A DNA stretch of 64,000 nt from Bacillota bacterium. GTDB taxonomy: Bacteria > Bacillota > Ch66 > Ch109. The stretch covers positions 62,001 to 126,000 of the forward strand of contig JABLWZ010000012.1 of the NCBI GenBank assembly GCA_013178275.1, read 5' to 3'. Shown here one piece after another: positions 49,529 through 58,292 of the stretch. A program made the translations under genes and the position numbers. The notes under the pieces are model-generated. The model was not told the DNA's origin. It did not search any database and worked only from the letters and a program-made list of their open reading frames with translations. Each line of letters opens with the position of its first letter. The first letter of the stretch is position 1.

Positions 49529-50455
49529 TTAAGCCGTCATGGCTGACTCCAGCAGTTCGGGGTGAACCAGCGCCCGGTAGGTCCCCTGGGGGCAGAGCTG
49601 TTTGTCGTAGATACCGACCACCACGTTGCGGGTACTGAGGATCCTTTCGTCGACCGTGACCTTGACTTCGTCGGGCCGGAGCCCTAACAGCATCCCGTGG
49701 TTTTTTCCGATCGAGGTGAAGGGTATCAGCCTGATTCTGTGTGACCATATGGAATCCGCCAGGGTCTCGGCGGTCTTTTTCAGGTCGAAGTTGGGAGAGT
49801 TCTTCAGTATCTCTTTCAGGTCCTCCGGGAGGTAAGGCTCCATCACCGAGTACTCGGCGATAACCACCGGCGACTGGGTCAGGGGGTCCTTCAGCTGGTT
49901 GCCGGTGTCCAGCAGAGCGGGCACGGTTATCGACCGGTCCTCGATAGAGATGGTCAGCGGGACCCGGAAGAAGTTCTTGGTCAGGGCCCGGCGGATCAGC
50001 ACGGTGCCCCATCGTCCCATGGCCACCGCGACCGCCAAAGCGATCAGGAGCCACAGGTACGGTATCTGGACCAGCCGCTGGGCTATGCGGGAGATCGCGC
50101 CGTAAGTTCCGCTGCTGGAAAGCAGGTAGACCGCCCCCAGCATCGCCCCCCCCATGGTGAAGGCCACCAGATAGAAGTAACCGCACAGCCGCAGGAACCC
50201 TTTTACGCTTACCGGCGCGAAGGCCACTACGACGATGACCAGTGACAGCAGCACCCTGAAAACCAGGCTGTAAAGGAACCCCATGCCCGGCAGGAGAAGC
50301 ACCGCAGAGTATGAAGCGCCGGTCAGGGCCCCCAGCAGCAACCGCTTTTTGCTGGCCTCGATCTGCCCCAGCCGGGCGGTGGCCCACAGGATGGTATAGT
50401 CCATGACCAGGTTGATCAGAAAAACCACGTCCAGGTAGACATATGGCTGCTGCAT
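49529..50455 (-). CDS. spoIIGA: sigma-E processing peptidase SpoIIGA
   Basis: A 308-residue membrane aspartic protease that cleaves pro-sigma-E at the sporulation septum. The N-terminal half has about five membrane segments (VYLDVVFLINLVMDYTILWA onwards); the C-terminal half has the protease motif VPALLDTGNQLKDPLT with the catalytic Asp, then PVVIAEYSVMEPYLPEDL. The frame starts at 50476, but the ATG at 50455 after GGGGGGCGGTT is the better start. A TATAAT lies at 50505-50510; I found no clear -35 or Spo0A box, although spoIIG genes are usually Spo0A-controlled. Confidence 0.94.
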   Translation of the reverse strand: MQQPYVYLDVVFLINLVMDYTILWATARLGQIEASKKRLLLGALTGASYSAVLLLPGMGFLYSLVFRVLLSLVIVVVAFAPVSVKGFLRLCGYFYLVAFTMGGAMLGAVYLLSSSGTYGAISRIAQRLVQIPYLWLLIALAVAVAMGRWGTVLIRRALTKNFFRVPLTISIEDRSITVPALLDTGNQLKDPLTQSPVVIAEYSVMEPYLPEDLKEILKNSPNFDLKKTAETLADSIWSHRIRLIPFTSIGKNHGMLLGLRPDEVKVTVDERILSTRNVVVGIYDKQLCPQGTYRALVHPELLESAMTA

Positions 50456-50691
50456 AACCGCCCCCCCGCAATCCACAGCCTGACCATCATGTGAATAAAC
50501 CAGTATTATATATATGACACTGGCGGCTGGGCTAGTACCAGGGATTGGGGGCGGTTTCCGCCAGGGTGTCCGATGTCAGTCCGGCCGCTCCCGGTGCCGC
50601 CCGCGCCAGGTCCCTCCTGGAGCCAAATCCATTATATTTCACCTGCCGCATAAACCTTGTCACAATCGGTCCGGCCGTTAAAACCCGACGA

Positions 50692-50728
50692 TAAAAAAAA
50701 CGACTGGAAACCGGTTTCCAGCCGTTTT
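50692..50728 (-). terminator. strong intrinsic terminator after ftsZ
   Basis: ACGGCTGGAAACC/GGTTTCCAGTCGT form a 13-bp stem with almost no loop, followed by a run of eight T on the minus strand. The remainder of 50456-50757 holds the spoIIGA promoter region and no gene. Confidence 0.93.
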
Positions 50729-50757
50729 ATCAACACTATCGCTATTCAGTCTTTCAG

Positions 50758-51810
50758 CTATTTTCTCCTTAAGAAAGCGGGTATGTCGAGGTCTCCGTCA
50801 ATCATCGGACGAAGCTCGATCGACTTGCCCATCTCCCGCTGTTTGGGAACCGGGGGCAGGGGGTCGAACCCGGTGGCTATCACGGTAATCCTGATCTCGT
50901 CCTGCATCGCCTGGTCGATCACCGCACCGAAGATTATGTTGGCCTCGGGGTCAGCCGCTTGGGCGATGATCTCGGCGGCCTCGTTTACCTCGAACAGGCT
51001 GAGGTCCGAACCCCCGGTGATGCTCAGCAGCACCCCGCGGGCGCCCTCGATGGAGGTCTCCAGCAGCGGGCTTGAGATGGCCGCACGGGCGGCGTCGATC
51101 GCCCGGCTCTCACCCAGGCCGGTTCCGATCCCCATCAGGGCCGAGCCGGTTTCGTACATGATGGTCTTTACATCGGCGAAGTCGAGGTTTATCAGCCCCG
51201 GCACCGCTATCAGGTCGGAGATCCCCTGTACCCCCTGGCGGAGTATGTCATCCGCGATCCGAAAAGCTTCCATTATTGAGGTGCTCTTGTCCACCACCTG
51301 GAGCAGGCGGTCATTGGGGATGGTGATCAGGGTGTCCACCTGGTTCTTCAGGTCCTGTATCCCCTTTTCCCCCTGGGTTATTCTCTTTTTCCCCTCGAAC
51401 GAAAAAGGCCGGGTCACCACGCCTACGGTCAGCGCCCCCACCTCTTTAGCCACCGAGGCCACTATCGGCGCTCCCCCGGTCCCAGTGCCGCCGCCCATAC
51501 CCGCGGTCACGAAAACCATGTCCGCCCCGCGCAGGGTCTGCAGCAGTTCGTCCCGGCTCTCCTCAGCCGCTTTCATGCCTATATCCGGGTTGGCCCCAGC
51601 ACCAAGTCCCTTGGTGAGCTTGGACCCGATCTGAATCTTTCTTTCCGCCCGGGAAAGATTTAAGGCCTGGGCATCGGTATTCACGGAAATAAACTCCACG
51701 CCCTTAAGACCTGCCGAAATCATTCGGTTAACCGCGTTGTTTCCTCCGCCACCTACCCCGATAACTTTGATGTTGGCCAACGGGCTAATCTCGGTATCGA
51801 ATTCCAGCAC
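50758..51810 (-). CDS. ftsZ: cell division protein FtsZ
   Basis: A 350-residue tubulin-like GTPase that forms the division ring. The N-terminal [14 protein letters not shown], the tubulin signature [20 protein letters not shown] (about residues 105-124), and [20 protein letters not shown] are present. The conserved C-terminal tail [11 protein letters not shown], the docking site for FtsA and SepF, is intact, but the linker before it is short. The start is a GTG after GGGAGGG. It lies 22 bases behind ftsA. Confidence 0.97.
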   Translation of the reverse strand: MLEFDTEISPLANIKVIGVGGGGNNAVNRMISAGLKGVEFISVNTDAQALNLSRAERKIQIGSKLTKGLGAGANPDIGMKAAEESRDELLQTLRGADMVFVTAGMGGGTGTGGAPIVASVAKEVGALTVGVVTRPFSFEGKKRITQGEKGIQDLKNQVDTLITIPNDRLLQVVDKSTSIMEAFRIADDILRQGVQGISDLIAVPGLINLDFADVKTIMYETGSALMGIGTGLGESRAIDAARAAISSPLLETSIEGARGVLLSITGGSDLSLFEVNEAAEIIAQAADPEANIIFGAVIDQAMQDEIRITVIATGFDPLPPVPKQREMGKSIELRPMIDGDLDIPAFLRRK

Positions 51811-51832
51811 CCTGAACCCTCCCTAAAATTAC

Positions 51833-53056
51833 TTATGCTAAATCTCTCCACCACGATTTGATCCTGCCCAACAGGCCTCCCAGCAGAGGGTCGCCGCTGG
51901 ACATCTCGACCTGGTGGCTGCGGGCCGCTTTGATCAAAAGCCCGATCCCCGCCGCGTATGCCGGCCCGCTGACGGCTTCAGAGATTCCTCCCAGCCGGGG
52001 TGGAGAACCTAAACGAACCGGGACCCTCATCTCTTCCTGCGCCAGTTCTATTATACCATCAATTACCGAGTTGCCACCGGTAATAACCATTCCCCCGGGC
52101 AGCATGCCCCGGTACTCTGAACGCTGGATCTCCTGACGCACCAGGTTCAATATCTCCTGAAACCTCGGTTCTATGATGCTCGCCAGATGCTGGCGGGAAA
52201 CCGTAAATCTTTGACCGCTGGGCGATGCTGTCTCGATGGTGTCGCTCCTGGACATCAGGCCGGCCAGGACACAGCCGTGTTCGGTCTTGATCCGTTCCGC
52301 TTCCGCCAGGCTTACCCGAAGCCCCATCGCCAGGTCGCTGGTTATGTGGTCGCCGCCCACCGGCAGGACCGAGGTGTAAAGAGGGCTTCCGCTCTCGAAT
52401 AGCGATATGCCGGTGGTGCCTCCCCCGATATCCACCAGCAGGACCCCCAGGTCCTTTTCATCCTGGCGCAGTACCGCTTCGGCCGCCGCCAGCGGGTTTG
52501 CCACCAGTCCCTGGGGTTTAATGCCCGCCCGCCTGACGCTCTTGACCACGTTCTGTACCGAAGTGGTCGCCGCGGCAACGATGTGGGTCTCCACCTCCAG
52601 CCGGGCCCCGATCATCCCCTGGGGATCTCGGATGCCGCCGCACCCGTCTACGGTAAACTTTCGGGGAATCGCGTGCAAGACGCTGCAGTCCTCGGGCACG
52701 GTCTCGAACTGGGAGTTGCCGACCACCCGCCGCACGTCTTCCTCGGTTACCTCGCTGTCTTCTCCGGTCACCGCGACCACCGCGCTGCTGTTCATCGAGG
52801 TGATGCCGGTCCCGGTCATCCCCACCAGGGCCCCGGTGACGTGTATGCCGCTCATCCGCTCGGCCCTCTCCAGGGCCTGGTCGATCGAGCTTACTACCTC
52901 GTCGATGTTGACTACCGAACCTTTTTTCAGCCCGCGGGAAGGTGTGATTCCGATCCCGACAACGCTGATGCTGTGGTTTTCCGATACCTTACCAACCAGG
53001 GCTAGGGTTTTGGTGGTACCTATATCTAAGCTTACTACCAAATTCCGCCTGGCCAT
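51833..53056 (-). CDS. ftsA: cell division protein FtsA
   Basis: A 407-residue actin-like ATPase that tethers FtsZ filaments to the membrane. It begins NLVVSLDIGTTKTLALVGKV (phosphate 1), carries GVLLVDIGGGTTGISLFESG (phosphate 2) and GGMVITGGNSVIDGIIELAQ (adenosine motif), and ends with an amphipathic helix, LLGRIKSWWRDLA, the membrane-targeting sequence. GGAGGAATCG lies before the ATG. It is coupled with ftsZ. Confidence 0.96.
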   Translation of the reverse strand: MARRNLVVSLDIGTTKTLALVGKVSENHSISVVGIGITPSRGLKKGSVVNIDEVVSSIDQALERAERMSGIHVTGALVGMTGTGITSMNSSAVVAVTGEDSEVTEEDVRRVVGNSQFETVPEDCSVLHAIPRKFTVDGCGGIRDPQGMIGARLEVETHIVAAATTSVQNVVKSVRRAGIKPQGLVANPLAAAEAVLRQDEKDLGVLLVDIGGGTTGISLFESGSPLYTSVLPVGGDHITSDLAMGLRVSLAEAERIKTEHGCVLAGLMSRSDTIETASPSGQRFTVSRQHLASIIEPRFQEILNLVRQEIQRSEYRGMLPGGMVITGGNSVIDGIIELAQEEMRVPVRLGSPPRLGGISEAVSGPAYAAGIGLLIKAARSHQVEMSSGDPLLGGLLGRIKSWWRDLA

Positions 53057-53138
53057 CGATTCCTCCGGGGTCAGTAGTCGCCTAGAAATACTTCAACACA
53101 AATCTATTTTTCCCTCTTTTTTCTATTACCGTTAATTC

Positions 53139-53480
53139 CTATTTTTTTAAGATAAGACGGCGAATAATCGCGAGGTTCTGAAATATCCTGACTCCAAATG
53201 CGACTATTGCGGCCATGTAAAGCTCCACCCCAAGGCGGTCTCCGATATAGGCCAGGAGCGCCGCCAGCAGGGCGTTGGAGAAAAACCCGGTGATGAAAAC
53301 CGCGCTGTCGAAGTGTTCCTCCGTCGCCGCCCGTATGCCGCCGAAGACCGAGTCCAGGGCAGCCAGCACCGCTACCGACAGGTACTTGGAGTACATCACC
53401 GGCACCAGCAGCGGTGACTTGAGGCCGATTATTATTCCCAGGATAAGGCCTAACAGAGAAAGCCATCCGACCCACCACAT
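53139..53480 (-). CDS. sbp: small basic protein Sbp (DUF1290)
   Basis: A 113-residue membrane protein with four hydrophobic segments (WLSLLGLILGIIIGLKSPLL opens; ELYMAAIVAFGVRIFQNLAI ends) and the family block YLSVAVLAALDSVFGGIRAA. It is the usual gene between ftsA/ftsZ and the DUF881 gene in Firmicutes; its function is unknown. AAGGAGGGTCACTAGT precedes the ATG, one base after the DUF881 stop, so translation is coupled. Confidence 0.92.
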   Translation of the reverse strand: MWWVGWLSLLGLILGIIIGLKSPLLVPVMYSKYLSVAVLAALDSVFGGIRAATEEHFDSAVFITGFFSNALLAALLAYIGDRLGVELYMAAIVAFGVRIFQNLAIIRRLILKK

Positions 53481-53481
53481 A

Positions 53482-54201
53482 CTAGTGACCCTCCTTGATC
53501 GGTTCAGCGTACTTGAAACTGATCGTGCCGTTGTATCCCGGCACCTGGACCACCTTGCCGTCCTTGAACTTGTCGATCTTCACCTGGATACCCCAGATTT
53601 CGAGGTACTCGACGATCCCGCCCTTAATCTTTAACGAACTCTCCATCAGATCGGGATCACCTACCGCGGTTATCACAAACGGGGGAGCGATCTTGGTCAC
53701 GTTAACCAGGATGGTGGTCCCGGCGCATCGTATCTCGCTGTTGGCCATCAGGCGCTGACCGTTGATGGAGATCGCCTCGGCGCCCGCTCCCCTCAGTTCG
53801 TTCACCACGGTCAGGAGGTCCTTGTCGTGGATCAGGTACTGGTTGGGGTCCTCACCCACCTGCAGGGTCTTTAAGCTGTCGTTAAGGGTCACGATGACCC
53901 CCGGGCCCTTGGCCGGGAGCAGGCCCGCCGAGGCCCGGGCCTTGGTCAGTTCCTCCAGCAGGGCGTCGTTGGCCGAGGTCTGGCCGCGTAAAGCATTGTC
54001 CAGCTTCAGCCGCAGGTCGTGGTTCTCATAGCTCAGGTCGTCTCTATCCTGTCGGATCTGCTTGAGTTCCAGGGCCAGCACCTCGTTCTGGCGGGTGGCC
54101 GAGGAATCGGCGGTGTTGGTCACCTTGAACTGCAGCGCCAGCATCAGCCCCATAACGACACTGACGAGAATAATGCTAAAATACCCCAGTCTCCCGTTCA
54201 T
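53482..54201 (-). CDS. DUF881 family protein
   Basis: About 239 residues. One N-terminal membrane segment (YFSIILVSVVMGLMLALQFK), a coiled coil (LALELKQIRQDRDDLSYENH), then the DUF881 domain with GPGVIVTLNDSLKTLQVGED and the NELRGAGAEAISINGQRLMA block. This group is found beside divIB and ftsZ in Gram-positive bacteria; its role in division is not known. The ATG at 54201 follows GAGGTGAAGGGT; the GTG at 54210 overlaps that site and is unlikely. Confidence 0.92.
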   Translation of the reverse strand: MNGRLGYFSIILVSVVMGLMLALQFKVTNTADSSATRQNEVLALELKQIRQDRDDLSYENHDLRLKLDNALRGQTSANDALLEELTKARASAGLLPAKGPGVIVTLNDSLKTLQVGEDPNQYLIHDKDLLTVVNELRGAGAEAISINGQRLMANSEIRCAGTTILVNVTKIAPPFVITAVGDPDLMESSLKIKGGIVEYLEIWGIQVKIDKFKDGKVVQVPGYNGTISFKYAEPIKEGH

Positions 54202-54211
54202 ACCCTTCACC

Positions 54212-54979
54212 TCAGTTAGACTGTTTAAACTTGATCACCGGCGTACCGTTGAAGCTCATGTCTATATATTCTATCGGCTTATCCGACAATCGCTTTATTT
54301 CCTGATTCACTATAGTCTCCAGGACCGGGAGGTGTCCATCCAGGTGCTCCAGGCTGCCGACCTTTATCTCTACCTTCTCCAGGGTATAGATGCTTATGGC
54401 TTCATCGCTCTTTAAGCCTATCTCGGCGATGTCCCTGGTCAGGGACGGGCTGAACTTCTGCATCACGGGTAAAAACCGCTCCAGGCTGCTGTTGCCGATG
54501 AAGTCCCCCGGGAAGACCTCTTGGCTTGCGGTGACCCCGGTTATCACCGGCAGGTTGGTCTCGACCAGGCTCCCCACCCGGTACAGCAGCCGGCCGTCGC
54601 GGTCCACCACCATGAACCCGGTCTGGTCGGGCAGCAGCGCCAGCGGCGTCCTCTCCACCACGTTTATCTCCACCGTGGCGGGCAGGCGCCGGGTGACCCG
54701 GCAGGACTCGATAGCCGGGTGCAGAACGACCCGCTCCGCGATATCCTTTTCCTTGAGCAGGAAGATGTTCGACCCCATCCTGACGCCCGCCAGCCGGCTC
54801 ACCTCGGTCGGCTTAATGTTCTTGAGGCCGTTGACCTCCACTTCCCTGACCGAAAAGAACGTGGAGTGGAGCAGCAGGTAAAAGGATGCCGCCGAAAGCA
54901 GGAAAAAGGCCAAACCGAGCAGCAACTTCCATAGAGGTCGATCCTCTATTCGCCTCTTGTCCAAAGTCTGGCTGCCCAT
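54212..54979 (-). CDS. ftsQ: cell division protein FtsQ/DivIB
   Basis: About 255 residues. A short basic cytoplasmic part (TLDKRRIEDR), a single transmembrane segment (LWKLLLGLAFFLLSAASFYL), then the POTRA domain (VREVEVNGLKNIKPTEVSRL) and the FtsQ beta domain (VEINVVERTPLALLPDQTGF, VVDRDGRLLYRVG). It is a part of the divisome FtsQLB complex. The frame is open to 55030, but the ATG at 54979 after AGAGGAGGACGATTG is the clear start. It stands between murA and the DUF881 gene. Confidence 0.93.
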   Translation of the reverse strand: MGSQTLDKRRIEDRPLWKLLLGLAFFLLSAASFYLLLHSTFFSVREVEVNGLKNIKPTEVSRLAGVRMGSNIFLLKEKDIAERVVLHPAIESCRVTRRLPATVEINVVERTPLALLPDQTGFMVVDRDGRLLYRVGSLVETNLPVITGVTASQEVFPGDFIGNSSLERFLPVMQKFSPSLTRDIAEIGLKSDEAISIYTLEKVEIKVGSLEHLDGHLPVLETIVNQEIKRLSDKPIEYIDMSFNGTPVIKFKQSN

Positions 54980-55078
54980 CAATCGTCCTCCTCTTAGAAG
55001 CATTATATCAGAACCGCAACCCTTGTCCATCAGCGAACCAAAAAAACATTCCCGGCGGGAATGCTCGATAAAACTGCT

Positions 55079-56329
55079 TCAGGAATCGATTCTTTTTATA
55101 TCAGCTCCCAGTCCCAGATATTTCTCCTCCAGCCTCTCGTATCCCCGGTCCAGGTGGTGGACGTTGTCGATCGTGGTAACCCCATCGGCGGCCATGCCGC
55201 CGATGACCAGAGCCGCACCCGCCCGAAGGTCGGACGCCTCCACACTCGCCCCGGTCAATCGCTTCACCCCCTGGATGATTGCGATCCGTCCGTCGACCTT
55301 GATCCGCGCCCCCATCCGCCGCAGCTCGTCGGCGTGCTTGTAGCGGCTCTCGAAGACGGTTTCCTTCACCACACTGGTTCCGTTGGCCAAGGCCAGTAGG
55401 CTCATGATCTGGGGCTGCAGGTCGGTCGGGAAGCCGGGAAAGGGATGGGTCTTGATATCGACCGCCCGCCAGCTACACCCCCCTTTCAGCCTAATCCCCA
55501 AGGAATCGTTGGACACCTCAACCCCTATCTCACCCAGCTTCGAGAGCAGCGCCTCCAGGTGCTCCGCCCGGGTGTTGCTGACCAGTATATCCCCCTGGGT
55601 AACCGCCCCGGCGACCAAGTGCGTGCCCGCCTCGATCCGGTCCGGTATCACCTGGTGCTCGCTGACCCCCAGCTGCGAGGTCCCTTCGATGGTTATCTTG
55701 TCGGTCCCCGCGCCCCAGACGCGGGCCCCCATCTTGCACAGAAAGCTCTGTAAATCCACGATCTCGGGCTCCCGGGCGGCGTTTCGGATAATGGTTATAC
55801 CTTCGGCCAGGACCGCCGCCATCATGAGGTTTTCGGTGGCCCCGACACTCGGAAAGTCCAGATAGATACAGCTCCCCTGGAGCTTCTTGACCTTGCCCTC
55901 GATGACGCCATCTTCCTTGACCTTGGCACCCATGGACAGGAAGCCCTTTATATGCAGGTCCATCGGCCGCGATCCGATGGTGCATCCCCCGGGATAGGAA
56001 ACCCCGAACTCGTGGCACCTGCCCAACAGGGCCCCCATTACCAGGTTGGATGCCCGCATCCGGCGCATCAGCTCCTCCGGCACCCGGGACTCGGACAGGT
56101 GGCGGGAACAGACCGTTACGCTGCTGTCCGACCAAGTCACCTCGGCCCCCAGGGTGACCAGGATCTCGATCATCACCTCGATGTCCTTTAGACGCGGAAC
56201 CCCATGGATGATGCATTCATGGGGAGTAAGCAAACAGGCGGCCAGTATCGGGAGGGTGGCGTTTTTGGCCCCTCCCACCTTGATCTCCCCCACCAGGCGT
56301 TGGCCCCCTGTGATTCTTAAGCGGCTCAT
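55079..56329 (-). CDS. murA: UDP-N-acetylglucosamine 1-carboxyvinyltransferase
   Basis: A 416-residue enzyme for the first committed step of peptidoglycan synthesis (PEP plus UDP-GlcNAc). The Lys block VGGAKNATLPILAACLLT, the catalytic loop YPGGCTIGSRPMDLHIKG with the Cys that attacks PEP (fosfomycin target), and the C-terminal DLRAGAALVIGGMAADGVTT are present. AGGAGGTAACAG precedes the ATG, itself next to the hairpin at 56343-56374. murB, a usual neighbour, is absent; the gap between murA and murC is filled by repeats. Confidence 0.95.
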   Translation of the reverse strand: MSRLRITGGQRLVGEIKVGGAKNATLPILAACLLTPHECIIHGVPRLKDIEVMIEILVTLGAEVTWSDSSVTVCSRHLSESRVPEELMRRMRASNLVMGALLGRCHEFGVSYPGGCTIGSRPMDLHIKGFLSMGAKVKEDGVIEGKVKKLQGSCIYLDFPSVGATENLMMAAVLAEGITIIRNAAREPEIVDLQSFLCKMGARVWGAGTDKITIEGTSQLGVSEHQVIPDRIEAGTHLVAGAVTQGDILVSNTRAEHLEALLSKLGEIGVEVSNDSLGIRLKGGCSWRAVDIKTHPFPGFPTDLQPQIMSLLALANGTSVVKETVFESRYKHADELRRMGARIKVDGRIAIIQGVKRLTGASVEASDLRAGAALVIGGMAADGVTTIDNVHHLDRGYERLEEKYLGLGADIKRIDS

Positions 56330-56342
56330 TCTGTTACCTCCT

Positions 56343-56374
56343 GTGCCCCGGGCTGGAACCGGGACACTTTTTTT
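56343..56374 (+). terminator. plus-strand-oriented terminator hairpin in the murA leader
   Basis: GTGCCCCGG/CCGGGACAC form a stem with a 7-base loop followed by TTTTTTT on the plus strand, against the direction of every nearby gene. On the minus strand it is a hairpin directly abutting the murA ribosome-binding site. Confidence 0.6.
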
Positions 56375-56442
56375 AAGCTGTCACCTCCTCTGTAAACTCA
56401 ATATTATAAACTCAAAGTGCAATTTTTTCTATTTATCTATTA

Positions 56443-56584
56443 AGCTTTTAGTCGCTCCAATTAAGGTTATCCGATTATTGCCTCTGTGGCTGACGGTACC
56501 CCTCAGGTCAAGCTCTCCTTCGCCTCTAGTTACATTTCTTATTGTTTTCAACAGTGGTGGAGTTCAGCTCAGTCGACCTTTTTA
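56443..56584. repeat. AT-rich direct repeat, copy 1 (murA-murC gap)
   Basis: A unit of about 142 bp, present again at 56667-56809 in the same orientation. Shared stretches include CGCTCCAATTAAGGTTATCC and GATTATTGCCTCT. The minus strand can be read as an open segment ending RGNNRITLIGATKSLIDK, but it is interrupted upstream. Confidence 0.85.
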
Positions 56585-56666
56585 TATTTTTCAACTGCTG
56601 CTGGATAAGCTGACTACAGATTTGGGGTCGTCGCATGCTGACTGCGGTTCTGTTAAGTTAGCGATC

Positions 56667-56809
56667 AAGCTTTATGCCGCTCCAATTAAGGTTATCCGAT
56701 TATTGCCTCTATTGTTGACGGTATCCCTCAGGTCAAGCTCTCATTCGCCTCTAGTTACATTTATTATTGTTTTAAAATGTGGTGGAGTTCGGCTCGTTCG
56801 AGCTTTTTT
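56667..56809. repeat. AT-rich direct repeat, copy 2 (murA-murC gap)
   Basis: The second copy, about 224 bp from the first, roughly 85% identical by eye. Together they fill most of the 500-bp stretch between murA and murC; no gene is seen there. Confidence 0.85.
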
Positions 56810-56827
56810 CGCCTGCCTTTTCTTAAA

Positions 56828-58210
56828 TTAAGCTTTCAGCGCTTTGACCAGGGCCTCGCCCACGGTCCAGATATTGCCCGCGCCCAGGGTGATGACCAGG
56901 TCGTCGGGCCTCACCTCTCGGGTCAGGAGTTCCAGTATCTTATCTCGGTCCGGGAGATAGACCACCTCCTGACCCTGCCTCCTCACCGCGTCCACGATCA
57001 GCTCCGCGGTCACCCCGGGGATGGGCTTCTCACCCGCCGAGTAGATGCCGTCGATGATGACCCGGTCGGCGTCGCCGAACGCCCTGCCGAACTCCTCGAA
57101 CAGGAAGTTGGTGCGGGTAAAGCGGTGGGGTTGAAACACCGCGATGATCCTCTTGCCCACTATATGCCGGGCCGCCTGCAGGGTAGCCTTGATCTCGGTC
57201 GGGTGGTGGGCGTAGTCGTCCACCACGGTTACCCCGCTTACCTCTCCCAGGATCTCGAAACGCCGGTGAACGCCACGGAAGGGCTTCAGCGCCCCGGCCA
57301 CCCCGGAGAAGGGGATGCCGATCTCGTGGCCCACCGCCACCGCCGCCAGGGCGTTTACCAGGTTGTGCCTCCCCGGCACAGACAGCTCCAGTACCCCCAG
57401 TTCCTTATCCCGGTGATTCACCCGGCCGGAAGAGCTTAACCCGTCGAGTTCTATCCGGTCGATCCAGAAGTCCGCCTCCGGGCTCAGGCCATAAGTAACG
57501 ACACGCCGCTCTACCTGCCCCGACAGGTGGCGAAGTGTCGCGTCATCCCAGCACACCACGGCGAACCCCTCGGGACGGGTATTTGCCAGGAACTGCTTGA
57601 AGGCCTTTTCGATGTTATCAAAGTTCTGGTAGTAGTCCAGGTGGTCGTTCTCTATATTGGTCACCACCGTGCAGTGGGGGTAAAGTTTGAGGAAGGAACC
57701 GTCGCTCTCGTCGGCTTCCGATACAATGTATTCATTTCGGCCCAATTTTGCGTTTCCAGATAGCTCCTTCAATTCTCCGCCGATCAGGATGGTGGGGTCG
57801 AGGCCGTTTCTTTCCAGGGCCAGCGCGATCATCGAGGTAGTGGTGGTCTTTCCGTGGGCTCCCGATACCCCGATCCCTTTTCGAGGGTTAAAGAGCCGGG
57901 CCAGCAGCTCTCCCCGGTGGATCACCGGGACATCGCGCTTCCTGGCTTCCACTACCTCCGGATTGTCGGCCGCGACCGCGGTCGAGACGACCACCAGATA
58001 GACGCGGGGGTCCAGGTTTCTGGCGTCATGGCCGCGGTGCACGACAGCCCCGTTCTGGGCCAGCCGGTGGGTTATCGGGCTCTCGTTAAGATCGGAGCCG
58101 CTGACCGGGCATCCCATCTGCAGCAGGATAAAGGCCAGGCCGCTCATCCCGGCTCCACCCACACCGATTAAATGTATCCACCCTTCTCCCGGCAAGTCGC
58201 AATTGGGCAA
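56828..58210 (-). CDS. murC: UDP-N-acetylmuramate-L-alanine ligase
   Basis: A 460-residue ATP-dependent ligase adding L-Ala to UDP-MurNAc. The Rossmann start IHLIGVGGAGMSGLAFILLQ, the P-loop GVSGAHGKTTTTSMIALALE, and VVDDYAHHPTEIKATLQAAR are family signatures. The start is a TTG at 58210 with AGGAGGAG upstream. It is 82 bases downstream of murG. The product needed, UDP-MurNAc, depends on murB, which is not in this window. Confidence 0.95.
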   Translation of the reverse strand: MPNCDLPGEGWIHLIGVGGAGMSGLAFILLQMGCPVSGSDLNESPITHRLAQNGAVVHRGHDARNLDPRVYLVVVSTAVAADNPEVVEARKRDVPVIHRGELLARLFNPRKGIGVSGAHGKTTTTSMIALALERNGLDPTILIGGELKELSGNAKLGRNEYIVSEADESDGSFLKLYPHCTVVTNIENDHLDYYQNFDNIEKAFKQFLANTRPEGFAVVCWDDATLRHLSGQVERRVVTYGLSPEADFWIDRIELDGLSSSGRVNHRDKELGVLELSVPGRHNLVNALAAVAVGHEIGIPFSGVAGALKPFRGVHRRFEILGEVSGVTVVDDYAHHPTEIKATLQAARHIVGKRIIAVFQPHRFTRTNFLFEEFGRAFGDADRVIIDGIYSAGEKPIPGVTAELIVDAVRRQGQEVVYLPDRDKILELLTREVRPDDLVITLGAGNIWTVGEALVKALKA

Positions 58211-58292
58211 AATAGAGTCACTCCTCCTGTTAATAGTGGTTATATAATGTGTCTCTCTGTGTTTACATTTTATGCTTCGAGGGTTTTATTGG

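Noticed and set aside
48705..50471. Minus-strand 588-codon frame overlapping spoIIGA and sigE
   Set aside because: It is in another frame over two well-supported genes and its translation is Arg/Gly/Pro-rich without motifs.
56046..56831. Plus-strand frame covering the 142-bp repeats
   Set aside because: It reads antisense into murA and simply translates the two DNA repeats; there is no ribosome-binding site. I treat the region as non-coding repeats.
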